A DNA stretch of 64,000 nucleotides from Herbaspirillum sp. 3R11 (GCF_004563925.1 NZ_SPNJ01000004.1:434001-498000), one strand, 5' to 3'; shown: positions 18,814 through 30,055, counted from the stretch's first letter. The notes: generated by a model from the letters alone, not told the origin. Made by a program: numbers and translations.

Positions 18814-19641
18814 TCAACCGATGATGATGGTGCCGGCGGCAATCACTGCGCATGCCAGCATTTTTCGGACCGTGAGAGTCTCGCCGAGGAAGAAGTAACC
18901 GATCAGCGCCGCAAACAGCACGCTGGTTTCACGCAGTGCCGACACCGCGCCCATGGGTGCGCCGGACATGGCGTAGATGACGATGCCGTAGGCCAGCAGC
19001 GAGACCAGGCCGCCGATGGAAGCCGTGGCGAATCCGGGCCGCAGGGTGAATAAATTGCCGGCGCCGCGCAGGCCGATATAGACCGCCGGCATCAGCACGC
19101 CCCACAAGGCGCACATCCAGACCGTGTAGGCCATCGGCGCGCCGGACAGGCGCACGCCAATGCCGTCCACCACGCTGTAGGCGGCAATGAAACAACCGGT
19201 CCCCAGTGCATACGGCAGGCTCGGCACCGCCAGCTTGCGTCCGTTGAAGGCCAGTGAAATGATGCCGCCGGCCACCAGTGCAATGCCGAGCAAGGCGCTC
19301 ATTTCCACCCGCTCGCCGGCGAAAGCCGATGCCGCGATGGTGATCAGCAAGGGAGAGGAACCGCGCGAAATCGGATAGGTTTGCCCGAGGTCGCCGGCGC
19401 GATAGCTGCGCACCAGAAACAGGTTGTAGCCCACGTGCAGCACCGCCGAGAGCACCGCATACATCCAGCTGGCCTGGGCGGGCGGTGCGAGGAACACGGC
19501 GATCACGACACTGGCCAGCGCCACCGCCAGGCACATGACCGTCATCGACCACAGCCGGTCGGCGCCGCCGCGCAGGAGTGCGTTCCAGCTGGCGTGCAGC
19601 AAGGCCGCAAAAAGTATCAGAGCAATGATGTGAAAGGGCAT
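18814..19641 (-). CDS. EamA/DMT-family transporter
   Basis: Drug/metabolite-transporter superfamily protein of 275 aa, made of two five-helix EamA repeats. The N-terminal repeat has the typical ALLHASWNALLRGG. The first repeat ends near GERVEMSALLGIALVAGGII, and the second ends with FFLGETLTVRKMLACAVIAAGTIIIG. Such proteins usually export metabolites or amino acids. No strong ribosome site lies before the start at 19641. It is preceded by a LysR gene (81 bp) and followed by an SDR gene on the same strand. Confidence 0.9.
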   Translation of the reverse strand: MPFHIIALILFAALLHASWNALLRGGADRLWSMTVMCLAVALASVVIAVFLAPPAQASWMYAVLSAVLHVGYNLFLVRSYRAGDLGQTYPISRGSSPLLITIAASAFAGERVEMSALLGIALVAGGIISLAFNGRKLAVPSLPYALGTGCFIAAYSVVDGIGVRLSGAPMAYTVWMCALWGVLMPAVYIGLRGAGNLFTLRPGFATASIGGLVSLLAYGIVIYAMSGAPMGAVSALRETSVLFAALIGYFFLGETLTVRKMLACAVIAAGTIIIG

Positions 19642-19722
19642 GCGCCATACTAAGCAAAGCGGCGCTGCGGTTAAAGCGAAGTCTCCTCATTGAGGCATGA
19701 GCAATACCTCATGCCTCATATG

Positions 19723-20628
19723 TCAGCGATAATTTTGCTCAGCCTCGCTCGATTCCGCCAGCAGCCAGTCGCGGAAACTGACGACATGGGGCTGCGATTC
19801 GATGCCTTTCGGACAGACAAAATAATAGGCGACCGGCGACGGGAACGGCGCCTTGAACAGCCTGACCAGGCTGCCGTCGCTGATCTCGGCCTCCACGTGG
19901 CCGCTGCGCGCCAGGGCGATCCCCTGCCCCAGCAATGCCGCCTCGATGGTCATGTTGGTGTCGGCGAAGCGGACGCTTTCCTTGAGCGCGGACATGCTCA
20001 CGCCCACCTGTTGAAACCACAGCGCCCACTTCGGCACCAGATCGGCGCCGGCGCGCGTCAGCAGCGGATAGCGCAACAATTCAGAGGGCTTGCGCGGCGT
20101 GCCCAGGCGCGCCAGCAGGTCCGGACTGGCGACCGGGAAGATCTGTTCCCTGAACATGAATTCCGAATGCAGGCCCGGATAATTGCCGTTGCCGAAACGG
20201 ATCGCCACATCCGGTTCGGTGCTGGAAAAATGGATAGCCTTGTCGGTGGTTTCCAGCGTGACCAGGATTTCCGGATGCAGCCGTGACAGGCTGGGCAATC
20301 TCGGCAGCAGCCATTTCAGTGCGAAGGAATAGGTGGTGCTGACCTTGAGCCGGACCCGGCCCTTTTGCTCACGCAGATCGGTGAGCGTCGCCTCCAGGTT
20401 CATGAAGAACTCGCGCACGATCGGCGCCAGCGCCGCGCCTGCGGGCGTCAGGGTCAGTGATTTTCCGCGCTGGAACAGCTGCAATCCCCAGAGCTCTTCG
20501 AGATGCCTGAGCTGATGACTGACCGCGCTTTGGGTGACGTGCAACTCCTCGGAAGCGGAGGTGAAGGTGGCATGGCGTGTCGCCACTTCGAAGGCGCGCA
20601 AGGTGGCGGTGGGAGGAAGGTCTCTCAT
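19723..20628 (-). CDS. LysR-family regulator, GcvA-like
   Basis: LysR regulator of 301 aa beginning MRDLPPTATLRAFE, a start shared by the GcvA/AmpR-like subgroup. The helix-turn-helix is LHVTQSAVSHQLRHLE (29-44). The effector domain has FSSTEPDVAIRFGNGNYPG, typical of GcvA-type proteins. It lies upstream of, and in the same direction as, the EamA and SDR genes, so it probably controls or is co-transcribed with them. Confidence 0.92.
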   Translation of the reverse strand: MRDLPPTATLRAFEVATRHATFTSASEELHVTQSAVSHQLRHLEELWGLQLFQRGKSLTLTPAGAALAPIVREFFMNLEATLTDLREQKGRVRLKVSTTYSFALKWLLPRLPSLSRLHPEILVTLETTDKAIHFSSTEPDVAIRFGNGNYPGLHSEFMFREQIFPVASPDLLARLGTPRKPSELLRYPLLTRAGADLVPKWALWFQQVGVSMSALKESVRFADTNMTIEAALLGQGIALARSGHVEAEISDGSLVRLFKAPFPSPVAYYFVCPKGIESQPHVVSFRDWLLAESSEAEQNYR

Positions 20629-20725
20629 TGTCTTTGCGGCGAACAGCTGGGAGATCGCCTGTCATGAATGAGAGCTCATGATAGAACATTTCGGATAATT
20701 TTCCGGGATGCTGATTTCTACAGTT

Positions 20726-21700
20726 CTACGATAGCGACCCCGAGTACGTCTCCTGGCAAACGGCGCGCAAGGCTTCGGCGAACAATTGGTCCGCCTTGCG
20801 CTCGACGCCGTCCGAGCGCCTGAACAAGGCGATCGGCGACAGCGTCCAGTCAAACGAATACGGCACGATCGCCACGCCGGCGACACGCACCAGCTCTTCC
20901 GCGATGTCGGAGGGCACGATCGATATCGCCCGCTCATTGGAGACGATCATTTCGCCGATCAGTTTCGCCGAGTAGCTTTCCACCACCGGCGCAGGAGGAA
21001 CGATCCCCGCGCCGAGGAAGATATCGGCCACCTGCTCGCGCATCGGCGTATTGGGCGCGCCCAGTATCCAATCCAGCTCGACCATCTTGCGCCAATCCAG
21101 GCGTACGCGCCCCAGTTGCGCCGCCAGGCGGCGGCTGGCGATCAGTCGCGGCTGCTGGCGGTACAGCACCTCGAAGCGGATGTTCTCCAGGTTGACGCCG
21201 GACGACGCGCGCCCGATCACGAGATCGAGAGCGTGCTCGCTCAGTTGCGCCAGCAACTGGTCGCTGGTGCCCTCATGAATGGTGACGGTCAGCCGCTGGT
21301 CGCCGTCAGGCCGGGTGCGCTGGATCGCGCTGGTCAGCAACTGCCCCGAGATGAAGGGCGTGATGCCGATATGCAGATGGCCGGCATGGCCGGAAGCCAG
21401 CGTCTCGATGTCGCGAACCAGGTGGCGCAGATCGTGGACCATCGCCCCGGCCCGCTCCAGCACCACCTTGCCCAGTTCGGTCGGCGCCATGCCGCGCGCC
21501 GAACGATCGAACAGCGCGCCGCCGAACATGCCTTCCAACTCCGACAGCGCGTTGGTGATGGCCGGTTGCGTGCTGGCCATGTGCTCGGCCACGCGCGTGA
21601 GCGATTTGTGTTGCCGTATTTGCAACAACAAGAGCAGATGGCGCATCTTCAGACGCGTGCTCAAGCGCCTGAGCAGGGCATTTGCGTCAAATACCTCCAT
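20726..21700 (-). CDS. LysR-family regulator, divergent from maeB
   Basis: LysR regulator of 324 aa. The helix-turn-helix is MASTQPAITNALSELE, about 42-57. The rest resembles the GbpR/CbbR-like subgroup that begins with a short extra leader (MEVFDANALLRRLSTRLKMR). The effector domain includes GHLHIGITPFISG and SIVPSDIAEELVR. It is transcribed divergently from maeB with a 229-bp gap that contains a T-N11-A dyad, so maeB is the likely target. The GbpR-type proteins of this shape often sense sugars or carboxylates. Confidence 0.9.
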   Translation of the reverse strand: MEVFDANALLRRLSTRLKMRHLLLLLQIRQHKSLTRVAEHMASTQPAITNALSELEGMFGGALFDRSARGMAPTELGKVVLERAGAMVHDLRHLVRDIETLASGHAGHLHIGITPFISGQLLTSAIQRTRPDGDQRLTVTIHEGTSDQLLAQLSEHALDLVIGRASSGVNLENIRFEVLYRQQPRLIASRRLAAQLGRVRLDWRKMVELDWILGAPNTPMREQVADIFLGAGIVPPAPVVESYSAKLIGEMIVSNERAISIVPSDIAEELVRVAGVAIVPYSFDWTLSPIALFRRSDGVERKADQLFAEALRAVCQETYSGSLS

Positions 21701-21830
21701 CAGATCCGACTTTCATCATGAAAAAGTGATGGGCACATAATAAAACAAAATGATCTGGATATACCTCTTCCCTAAAATCGCTTCAAGTCATCGCATCGCG
21801 TGATCGCCGTGACGAGCGCAAAAGAAAAGC

Positions 21831-21848
21831 GGTTTGGGCGCCAAAACC
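21831..21848. promoter_or_regulatory. Candidate LysR operator between LysR gene and maeB
   Basis: GGTTTGGGCGCCAAAACC is an 18-base dyad with one mismatched pair and contains two T-N11-A registers (21833/21845 and 21834/21846). It lies about 80 bases upstream of the maeB start in the divergent region. The match to the LysR consensus is seen; binding is inferred. Confidence 0.45.
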
Positions 21849-21929
21849 AACAATAACGTCCAACCAATAACAAATTGACAACAACCTGCCGCCGGCAATC
21901 GCCCGGCACATTGGAAAGAGGACGAGCAC

Positions 21930-24218
21930 ATGAACACGACAGACCGACAAGCCGCGCTGGATTACCACGAGTTTCCAACCCCCGGAAAGATCACCGTCAA
22001 CGCCAGCAAACCCCTGGTCACCCAGCGCGACCTGACGCTGGCCTATACCCCCGGCGTGGCGGCAGCCTGCGAAGAGATCGTGGCCGATCCGCTCAATGCA
22101 TTCCGCTACACGGCGCGCGGCAATCTGGTCGGCGTCATCACCAACGGCACTGCCGTGCTCGGGCTGGGCAACATCGGTGCGCTGGCATCCAAGCCGGTGA
22201 TGGAAGGCAAGGCGGTCCTGTTCAAGAAATTCGCCGGCATCGACGTCTTTGATATCGAGATCAACGAGACCGATCCGGACAAGCTGGTGACGATCATCGC
22301 CGGCCTGGAAGCAACCTTCGGCGGCATCAACCTGGAAGACATCAAGGCGCCGGAATGTTTCACCGTCGAACGCCAGCTGCGCGATCGCATGAAAATTCCG
22401 GTGTTCCATGACGACCAGCACGGCACCGCGATCACGGTATCGGCCGCCTTCATCAACGGCCTGAAGGTGGTCAAGAAAGACATCAAGGAAGTCAAAGTGG
22501 TGGTCTCGGGCGCCGGCGCCGCCGCTTTGGGCTGCCTGGAACTGATGATGGACCTCGGGCTGCCGCTGGAAAACATCTGGGTGACCGACATCGAAGGCGT
22601 GGTCTACGAAGGCCGCCCGACGTTGATGGATCCGGACAAGGAACGCTATGCGCGCAAGACCGACTTGCGCACGCTGGCGCAGGTGATCGAAGGCGCCGAC
22701 GTCTTCCTCGGCGTGTCCGCCGGCAACGTGCTGAAAAAGGAAATGGTCGCCACCATGGCTGCGCGTCCGCTGATCCTGGCGCTGGCCAATCCGACCCCGG
22801 AAATCCTGCCCGAAGTTGCGTTGGCAGTGCGCGACGACATCGTGATGGCGACCGGTCGCTCGGACTATCCGAACCAGGTCAACAACGTGCTGTGCTTCCC
22901 GTACATCTTCCGCGGCGCGCTCGACGTCGGCGCCACCACCATCACACGTGAAATGGAAATCGCTGCGGTCTACGCCATTGCCGGCCTGGCGGAAGAAGAG
23001 CAGAACGACGTCGTCGCAGCAGCCTATGGCAGCTACGACTTGTCGTTCGGTCCCGACTATTTCATCCCGAAACCGTTCGATCCGCGCCTGATCGTGCGCA
23101 TCGCGCCGGCCGTCGCCAAGGCCGCCATGGAAGGCGGCGTCGCCACGCGCCCGATCGCCGATCTGGACGCCTACGTGGAACAGCTGCAGCAATTCGTCTA
23201 CCACTCGGGCGCGTTCATGAAGCCCTTGTACGCCGCCGCCAAGCAACGCGTACGCGACGGCGACAAGGCCCGTATCGTCTTTACCGAAGGTGAAGACGAA
23301 CGCGTGCTGCGCGCCGTGCAAGTGATCGTCGACGAAAAACTGGCGCGGCCGATCCTGGTCGGCCGCCCCGAAGTCTTGCTGGCGCGCATCCAGAAATTCG
23401 GCTTGCGCCTGCGTCTGGGACAAGACGTCGAAGTCACCAGCCCGGATTACGACGAGCGCTTCCATCAATACTGGACCACGTACTGGGACCTGATGTGCCG
23501 CGAAGGCATCACCAAGGAAATGGCGCGCGTCGAAATGCGCCGTCGCCTGACGCTGATCGGCGCCATGATGGTGCGCCTGGGCGACGCCGACGGCATGATC
23601 TGCGGCACCGTCGGCGCGTACCACGACCATCTGCGCTATGTCGACCAGGTTATCGGCAAGAAGCCCGGTGCGAACACCTATGCCGCCATGAACATCCTGC
23701 TGCTCGATCAGCGCACGGTGGCCCTGGTCGATACGCACGTCAACGATGACCCCAGCGCCGAACAGATCGCCGAATTCACCATCGCCGCCGCGGAGCAAAT
23801 GAACTGGATGAATCTGGTCCCCAAGGCGGCGCTGCTGTCGCGCTCCAATTTCGGCTCGGCCAGCTCCGCATCCGGCAGCAAGATGCGTCGCGCTTTGAAC
23901 ATCATTACCGAGCGTGCGCCGACGCTGGAAGTCGACGGCGAAATGCATGGCGACTGCGCATTGGATGAAGCCCTGCGTCTGCAGATTCTGCCGAGCTCCC
24001 GACTGAAAGGCTCCGCCAATCTGCTGGTGTGTCCGAATGTCGACGCCGGCAATATCGCCTACAACCTGCTCAAGACGGCAGCGGGCAGCAACGTGGCGGT
24101 CGGTCCGTTCCTGCTAGGCGTGAATGCGCCGGTGCATATCCTGACGTCCAGCTCGACCGTGCGACGCATCATCAACATGGCGGCGCTGACCGTCCTGGAT
24201 GCGAATCGTCCGGCGTGA
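21930..24218 (+). CDS. maeB: NADP-dependent malic enzyme with C-terminal PTA-like domain
   Basis: Oxidative decarboxylation of malate to pyruvate with NADP, supplying NADPH and pyruvate. Length is 762 aa, the size of bacterial MaeB. The N-terminal malic enzyme domain (about 1-430) has [24 protein letters not shown] (metal-site DD) and [16 protein letters not shown] (NADP Rossmann). The C-terminal domain (about 430-762) is phosphotransacetylase-like ([30 protein letters not shown]) and in MaeB is regulatory, sensing acetyl-CoA, rather than a working PTA. An AGAGGA ribosome site lies before the ATG. A divergent LysR gene and a following terminator make it a single-gene unit. Confidence 0.96.
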   Translation: MNTTDRQAALDYHEFPTPGKITVNASKPLVTQRDLTLAYTPGVAAACEEIVADPLNAFRYTARGNLVGVITNGTAVLGLGNIGALASKPVMEGKAVLFKKFAGIDVFDIEINETDPDKLVTIIAGLEATFGGINLEDIKAPECFTVERQLRDRMKIPVFHDDQHGTAITVSAAFINGLKVVKKDIKEVKVVVSGAGAAALGCLELMMDLGLPLENIWVTDIEGVVYEGRPTLMDPDKERYARKTDLRTLAQVIEGADVFLGVSAGNVLKKEMVATMAARPLILALANPTPEILPEVALAVRDDIVMATGRSDYPNQVNNVLCFPYIFRGALDVGATTITREMEIAAVYAIAGLAEEEQNDVVAAAYGSYDLSFGPDYFIPKPFDPRLIVRIAPAVAKAAMEGGVATRPIADLDAYVEQLQQFVYHSGAFMKPLYAAAKQRVRDGDKARIVFTEGEDERVLRAVQVIVDEKLARPILVGRPEVLLARIQKFGLRLRLGQDVEVTSPDYDERFHQYWTTYWDLMCREGITKEMARVEMRRRLTLIGAMMVRLGDADGMICGTVGAYHDHLRYVDQVIGKKPGANTYAAMNILLLDQRTVALVDTHVNDDPSAEQIAEFTIAAAEQMNWMNLVPKAALLSRSNFGSASSASGSKMRRALNIITERAPTLEVDGEMHGDCALDEALRLQILPSSRLKGSANLLVCPNVDAGNIAYNLLKTAAGSNVAVGPFLLGVNAPVHILTSSSTVRRIINMAALTVLDANRPA

Positions 24219-24312
24219 TGATGCTCTTTGTCTGAGCTGATGGCGAGATGCGGCCGTGGCAGCCATGCTGTCACGGCCACATCAAGGTCTGAAGATGTCG
24301 AAAGACGATCGC

Positions 24313-24338
24313 AAGCCCCTGACACAGGGGCTTTTTTT
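24313..24338 (+). terminator. Intrinsic terminator of maeB
   Basis: AAGCCCCTGACACAGGGGCT followed by a run of seven T. The stem GCCCCTG/CAGGGGC is perfect. It follows the maeB stop by about 95 bases. Its T-tract contains the stop codon of the convergent phnY gene (24337-24339), so the terminator ends exactly at the neighbour's 3' end. Confidence 0.92.
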
Positions 24339-25800
24339 ACAGCCAAGGCACCGAATAAGTCTTGGTATTGCTGAAACTCTTCATCGCCTCCAGCACGCCT
24401 TCCTTGTAACCCAATCCTGAATCCTTGATGCCGCCGAACGGTGTCAGCTCCAGACGATAGCCGGGTACCTCCCGCACGTTGACACTGCCCACTTCCAGCT
24501 CGCGCACGAAGCGGGTGATGTAGTCCATGCGGTTGGTGCACACCGAGGATGACAAGCCATAGGGCGTCGAATTGGAAATCCGGATTGCATCGGCGATATC
24601 GGTGCAACGGATGACCGGCGACACCGGTCCGAACGTCTCTTGCGCGACCAGTTTGCAATCGGCAGGAACATGATCCAGCACCGTCGGCGAATACAGCGCG
24701 CCGTCTCGTACGTTGCCATACAACAGCTTGGCGCCGCAACGCTCGGCATCCTTCACTTTGGCTTCGAATTCCATCGCCGCACGTTCGTCGATTACGGTGC
24801 CCATGTCATTGCCTGCATCCATGGGATTGCCGAATTTTATCGCCCGCGTTTTAGCGACAAGCTTGTCCACGAATTCATCTGCGACCGCCTGATGCACGAT
24901 CATGCGCTTGATGGCTGTGCAACGTTGACCGGAATTCTTGTAGGAGCCGGATACCGCCAGCGTGGCAGCTTCTTCTATATCCGCATCCTCCATGACGATG
25001 ATGGGATCGTTGCCGCCCAGTTCCAGCACCTGTCGTTTGTAGACAGCCTTGCCGGCAATGTATTTGCCGATCGGCACGCCGCCGGTAAAGGTGACGAGAT
25101 CGACATCAGCGTTGGTCAGCATTTCATCGGCGATTTCCTTGGGATCTCCCGTCACGACGGAAAACATCTCCGGCGGCAATCCGGCCTCGTACAGGATATC
25201 GGCCAGCAGCAATGCAGAAAACGGGGTCTTCTCGGTCGGCTTCAGCACCATGCGGTTGTTCGTTGCGATGGACGGCGCCACCTTGTGTGCCACCTGGTTC
25301 AATGGATGGTTGAACGGCGTGATGGCAGAAATGGCGCCCAGCAACGGCTCTTTCATTGTGTAGACTTTGCGCTGCTTGCCATGCGGGGTCAGGTCACACG
25401 AAAACACCTGGCCATCGTCCACCAGCGTCTGATTGGCCGCAAATACGAAGACATCGCAGGCGCGCCCCACTTCATAGAGCGAATCCTTTTTGCACAACCC
25501 GGACTCGGCGGTAATCAGGTCGGAAATGGCGTCGGTGTTGGCTCGCAACAGCTCGGACGCACGCAGCATGATTTTTGAGCGCTCGAAACGCGTCAGGCTC
25601 GATTTGAACTGGCGCCCGATACGGAAAGCGTCGCGAATATCACCGACAGTCGCTTTCGGAATCGTACCGACCAATGTCCCGTTGTAGGGATTGCGCACTT
25701 CGATCACGCGATCATTGCCGACCAGTTTCCCGCCTATGCGCATCTTTTGATGCAAAGGCAGTCCGTCTTTCAGTTTGCTCAATTCCGTTAACATCGACAT
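24337..25800 (-). CDS. phnY: Phosphonoacetaldehyde dehydrogenase
   Basis: NAD-dependent aldehyde dehydrogenase that oxidises phosphonoacetaldehyde to phosphonoacetate, 487 aa. The catalytic cysteine is C294 in KNSGQRCTAIKRM, the general base is E260 in LELGGNDP, the oxyanion Asn is N164 in TPFNHP, and the cofactor lysine is K187 in LKPTEKTP. The family is assigned from overall similarity to PhnY-type proteins and confirmed by the phnA gene 49 bp upstream on the same strand. The start has AGGAG five bases upstream. The product feeds PhnA. There is no nearby terminator on the minus strand after it. Confidence 0.93.
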   Translation of the reverse strand: MSMLTELSKLKDGLPLHQKMRIGGKLVGNDRVIEVRNPYNGTLVGTIPKATVGDIRDAFRIGRQFKSSLTRFERSKIMLRASELLRANTDAISDLITAESGLCKKDSLYEVGRACDVFVFAANQTLVDDGQVFSCDLTPHGKQRKVYTMKEPLLGAISAITPFNHPLNQVAHKVAPSIATNNRMVLKPTEKTPFSALLLADILYEAGLPPEMFSVVTGDPKEIADEMLTNADVDLVTFTGGVPIGKYIAGKAVYKRQVLELGGNDPIIVMEDADIEEAATLAVSGSYKNSGQRCTAIKRMIVHQAVADEFVDKLVAKTRAIKFGNPMDAGNDMGTVIDERAAMEFEAKVKDAERCGAKLLYGNVRDGALYSPTVLDHVPADCKLVAQETFGPVSPVIRCTDIADAIRISNSTPYGLSSSVCTNRMDYITRFVRELEVGSVNVREVPGYRLELTPFGGIKDSGLGYKEGVLEAMKSFSNTKTYSVPWL

Positions 25801-25849
25801 GTCATCTCCTGATTGATTGTTTATTCTTCAGCTGCACTCTTTTCCGGCA

Positions 25850-27082
<1,233 letters not shown>

Positions 27083-27210
27083 TCATCCTTTCGGTTTTGG
27101 AAGTAATCAGACGAGGATCAGCGGTGGCGGCATATACATGCTGCGGTCGCTAGCGCACAGTGACGTCATCGCGCCCGCAATGAGCCGATCCTCTTGGGTG
27201 TTGAACTAAG

Positions 27211-27241
27211 TTTTAAAAAAGCCGGCGGCGGGCGCCGGCTT
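27211..27241 (-). terminator. Intrinsic terminator of the phosphonate-locus MFS gene
   Basis: On the minus strand AGCCGGCG-cccg-CGCCGGCT is followed by TTTTTTAAAA, about 7 bases after the stop of the carrier gene (27248). It means phnA and phnY (starting at 27079) need their own promoter in 27080-27210. Confidence 0.9.
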
Positions 27242-27247
27242 GTATCG

Positions 27248-28546
27248 TCAGCGTTTGATGAAAAAGGCAACCACCGCGCTGATTGCACAGCTCACCGCGA
27301 CAATCGGGAAGACAAGCGACGTGTCTCCGGACGTATCCAGCATCCGCCCGATGAGCGGTTCGCCGAGGCCGGCAAACAGATACGATGAGAAATTCATGAT
27401 GCCGGTCGCCGTACCCGCACGACGCGAGCCGACCAGATCAGGACACAGCGCCCAGAATGATGATGCCGGACCATACACAAAGAAACCGCAGAGAAACAGG
27501 GCGACGACGCCCATGATCGAGTTGCCTGGAATCGTGAACATCCACATGGTCGTAATCGCACCCAGCACCATGTAGAGCATGATCGCCTTGTACCGCTTTG
27601 ATCCGAACAATTTATCCGAGATCCAGCCGTTGCTCAGCGCACCAATCGCCATCCCGACGGGAAGCGCGATGCTGATCCACTTGGGATTGATGAATGCGTC
27701 CGGCGACTTGGCCCAGTTCGATCCAAAGAAATGCACCGGTACCCAGACGATCAGGCCGTATCGCGCTGCATTCTGAAAGCCGAGAGAAAGAGCCGCGATG
27801 TCCAGGCGCCAGTTTTTCAACACCGCCTTGTAGCGGCTCCAGGATGATTCGGTCTGATCGTCCTGGACGGCATGCGCCTTGTCAACTTCATCGGCGACAC
27901 CGGTATCCAGCGGCTTGAAGCCCATGTCTTCCGGCCGTTCGCGCGCCACCAGGTAAAAGAATATGCCGCCGGCCAGCATCAGCAAGACCGGGATGCGGAA
28001 GATCCAACGCCAGTCGAGATGGAAGACATCAAGTACGGCAATCGATGTGACGTAGGACAGTACCGAGGCGCAGCCTGCGGCAAAGACGTAGAAGCCATAG
28101 ACCTTTCCGCGTTCACCGATACCCCACCAATTCGACAACAGGCGGCTGCCGGGCGCCCAGCCCAGGGCCTGGAAGTAGCCGTTCACGGCCCATGGAAAGA
28201 CGAGAGTCACAAAGCCGCTGGAAAAGCTGACAACCCAATTGGCGAAGCAGGAAAGAACTGCGCCCAGACTCATGATCCGCCGGCCGCCGTATTTGTCCGC
28301 CAGATTGCCGTTGATGGCCTGACCGATGGCATAAGACCACAGCATGGCGCTGGAGACCCAGCCCAGCATTTCCTTCGAGAGCCCAAACTCTTTCTGGATA
28401 CCTGGAATCGCAAAACCAAAGGTCTGTCTGCCGGTATAAAAGAACAGATAGCAGAGCATCGCAGCAAACAGCATGCGCCATTGGGCGCGACGAAAGCTCG
28501 TAGTACCTGCCACGAACGCAGTTGACGACGTATGTACATAACTCAT
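27248..28546 (-). CDS. MFS transporter, organophosphate:phosphate antiporter (OPA)-like
   Basis: Twelve-helix major facilitator of 432 aa resembling GlpT/UhpT/PgtP. Visible family features are YLFFYTGRQTFGFAIPGIQK in the first helix, GWVSSAMLWSYAIGQAINGNLADKYGGRR, and a central loop ending ARERPEDMGF. OPA carriers exchange phosphorylated compounds for phosphate. Here, between phnA and the alcohol dehydrogenase, the likely cargo is a phosphonate exchanged for the phosphate that PhnA releases; this is inference. GGAG lies seven bases before the start. A strong terminator follows. Confidence 0.88.
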   Translation of the reverse strand: MSYVHTSSTAFVAGTTSFRRAQWRMLFAAMLCYLFFYTGRQTFGFAIPGIQKEFGLSKEMLGWVSSAMLWSYAIGQAINGNLADKYGGRRIMSLGAVLSCFANWVVSFSSGFVTLVFPWAVNGYFQALGWAPGSRLLSNWWGIGERGKVYGFYVFAAGCASVLSYVTSIAVLDVFHLDWRWIFRIPVLLMLAGGIFFYLVARERPEDMGFKPLDTGVADEVDKAHAVQDDQTESSWSRYKAVLKNWRLDIAALSLGFQNAARYGLIVWVPVHFFGSNWAKSPDAFINPKWISIALPVGMAIGALSNGWISDKLFGSKRYKAIMLYMVLGAITTMWMFTIPGNSIMGVVALFLCGFFVYGPASSFWALCPDLVGSRRAGTATGIMNFSSYLFAGLGEPLIGRMLDTSGDTSLVFPIVAVSCAISAVVAFFIKR

Positions 28547-28846
28547 TGCATGTCTCCTTTTTAGAGGATAGCCGAGTTAAGCCCGGCAACCTCCCTCCTG
28601 CTTAGTTGGAAAAGGGTATTTTTTATTTGTATAAATTATTCAGACACTAAGATCCTGCCGGTTCCAGGCCTCCAACCCGGAAGAGTGAACATGACTTGAT
28701 TTGAAAAATTGCTGATTCCTTTTTGCGCCAGAATTTCCTCTTGCTCTTGCACATCAGGCAATGGTGTTGATTCGGTCACCGGGATGGACCGGAGGCCCCA
28801 CGATGCAAAGATCCTCAGTGCAGAGACGATTGGCGCGCGCTGGTGC
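28547..28846. other. Intergenic region between dehydrogenase and carrier genes
   Basis: 300 bases with no credible gene. Position and AT-rich content (TTTTTTATTTGTATAAATTA near 28619-28638) fit a minus-strand promoter for the carrier. Inverted CTTAGT / ACTAAG words (about 28600 and 28646) bracket this stretch. Confidence 0.4.
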
Positions 28847-29950
28847 TCAAGGCAAGGCGGCGATGCTTTTTGCGCCGATGAAGTTTTTCCCGCGTGCGCC
28901 CTGCATTGCGCCTTGCACCATTTCCAGCGCTTCCGGCGATGAGACGCCGTAGTCGGAAAACTCGGTCTTCACATCCAGCTGATGCAGGAAATTTCGCAAG
29001 CGCGCGACAGCTGTCTGGCAGTCACTGTTGAAGACTTTTTGCAATACCGCATCCCGCTCGGGCGTTTCGCCCCAGGCCATCTTCAGCACCAACGGCAACG
29101 TGAACGAGCAGGCGATGCCGTGCGGCAGACCGTGACGCAAGGTCATCTCGTAAGAGATCGAATGCGCCAGCGCGGTTTTTGTATTGGAAAATGCCAGGCC
29201 GGCCTTCATCGCCGCCAACGCCATGGAAGAGCGCAGGGCTTTGTTGTTCAGATCTTTCGCCAGCAAGGGAAGGCAAGTCATGATGTCGTTGATTGCCGAG
29301 ATGGCGAAAGCATCGGAGACTGGATTGGCGTTGACGTTCCAGATCGACTCCAACGCATGCGACAGGGCATCCAGCCCAGTCGAAATGGTGACATGGCGCG
29401 GCAGGCTCAGCATCAGGTCAGGATCGACAATCGCGGCCTTGGGCCAGGTGCAATCCAGGTGCAGTGAATATTTTTTTTGTTTCTCCGCATCCCAGATGGT
29501 GGCCCAGGGAGTCACCTCGCTGCCGGTACCGGCCGTGGTCGGAATGGCGATGAGCGTCTTCACCCGATGCGGCGTAAATGGCTTGCCGTCCGCCAGCAAA
29601 GCCAGCAATTCTTCGAAGCGTCCACTTTGGGTGCCGACGATCAGGGCCTTGGCGGTATCGATTGCACTGCCGCCGCCCAGCGCCACGACGGTATCGCATG
29701 CATCATCGTTTTGCCAGAAGCGGTCATACATGCCGGCCAGGAGCGCGACATCGGGATTCGGACTCACGTCCTCGATGACGTATGCCAGTTGATCCCCCAG
29801 CAACTGCTCGATTTTCTGAATCAGTCCCAAGCCGCGTGCTTCGGGAAAAGCCACCACTACCACCCTGGCGCCACCAACGATGCCGGGTAATTCCGCAAGG
29901 CTGCCCGGGCCGAAATGCGTCGCGACAGGATTAAAGAATCGCTGCGTCAT
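28847..29950 (-). CDS. Iron-containing alcohol dehydrogenase, phosphonate-associated
   Basis: Group III metal-dependent alcohol dehydrogenase, 367 aa from ATG 29950, chosen because GGAG lies seven bases upstream; the frame is open to 30127 without support. The nucleotide loop is GGGSAIDTAKA (92-102). Metal ligands D194 and H198 (GLDALSHALES), H263 (ALAHSIS) and H277 (GLPHGIA) are all present, so it should be active. It belongs by similarity and context to the phosphonate-metabolism iron ADH group, which interconverts phosphonoacetaldehyde and 2-hydroxyethylphosphonate. With PhnY and PhnA in the same locus, the oxidative direction would feed hydroxyethylphosphonate into the pathway. The direction is inferred. 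Confidence 0.88.
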   Translation of the reverse strand: MTQRFFNPVATHFGPGSLAELPGIVGGARVVVVAFPEARGLGLIQKIEQLLGDQLAYVIEDVSPNPDVALLAGMYDRFWQNDDACDTVVALGGGSAIDTAKALIVGTQSGRFEELLALLADGKPFTPHRVKTLIAIPTTAGTGSEVTPWATIWDAEKQKKYSLHLDCTWPKAAIVDPDLMLSLPRHVTISTGLDALSHALESIWNVNANPVSDAFAISAINDIMTCLPLLAKDLNNKALRSSMALAAMKAGLAFSNTKTALAHSISYEMTLRHGLPHGIACSFTLPLVLKMAWGETPERDAVLQKVFNSDCQTAVARLRNFLHQLDVKTEFSDYGVSSPEALEMVQGAMQGARGKNFIGAKSIAALP

Positions 29951-30040
29951 GCGTGTCTCCTTTTTGTGGTCATCCGTTTTGTTTGGAGCGATTGTCAGCG
30001 TGGCGGCGATAGCGGGCAAATCGAATATTTCGCGTCTTCT

Positions 30041-30055
30041 ATCGGTTGAGCCGAT
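30041..30055. promoter_or_regulatory. Candidate LysR operator in the divergent phosphonate-locus promoter
   Basis: ATCGGTTGAGCCGAT is a perfect 5-bp-arm inverted repeat with exactly the T-N11-A spacing of LysR boxes (T30042, A30054). It lies 91 bases upstream of the alcohol dehydrogenase start and about 190 before the LysR start. A second dyad, GCAAC-gcct-GTTGC, lies at 30112-30125. The role is inferred. Confidence 0.5.

Noticed and set aside
21783-23948. 721-codon minus-strand frame opposite maeB
   Set aside because: MaeB has unmistakable malic enzyme motifs; the opposite frame is low in hydrophobic and aromatic residues and has no family pattern.
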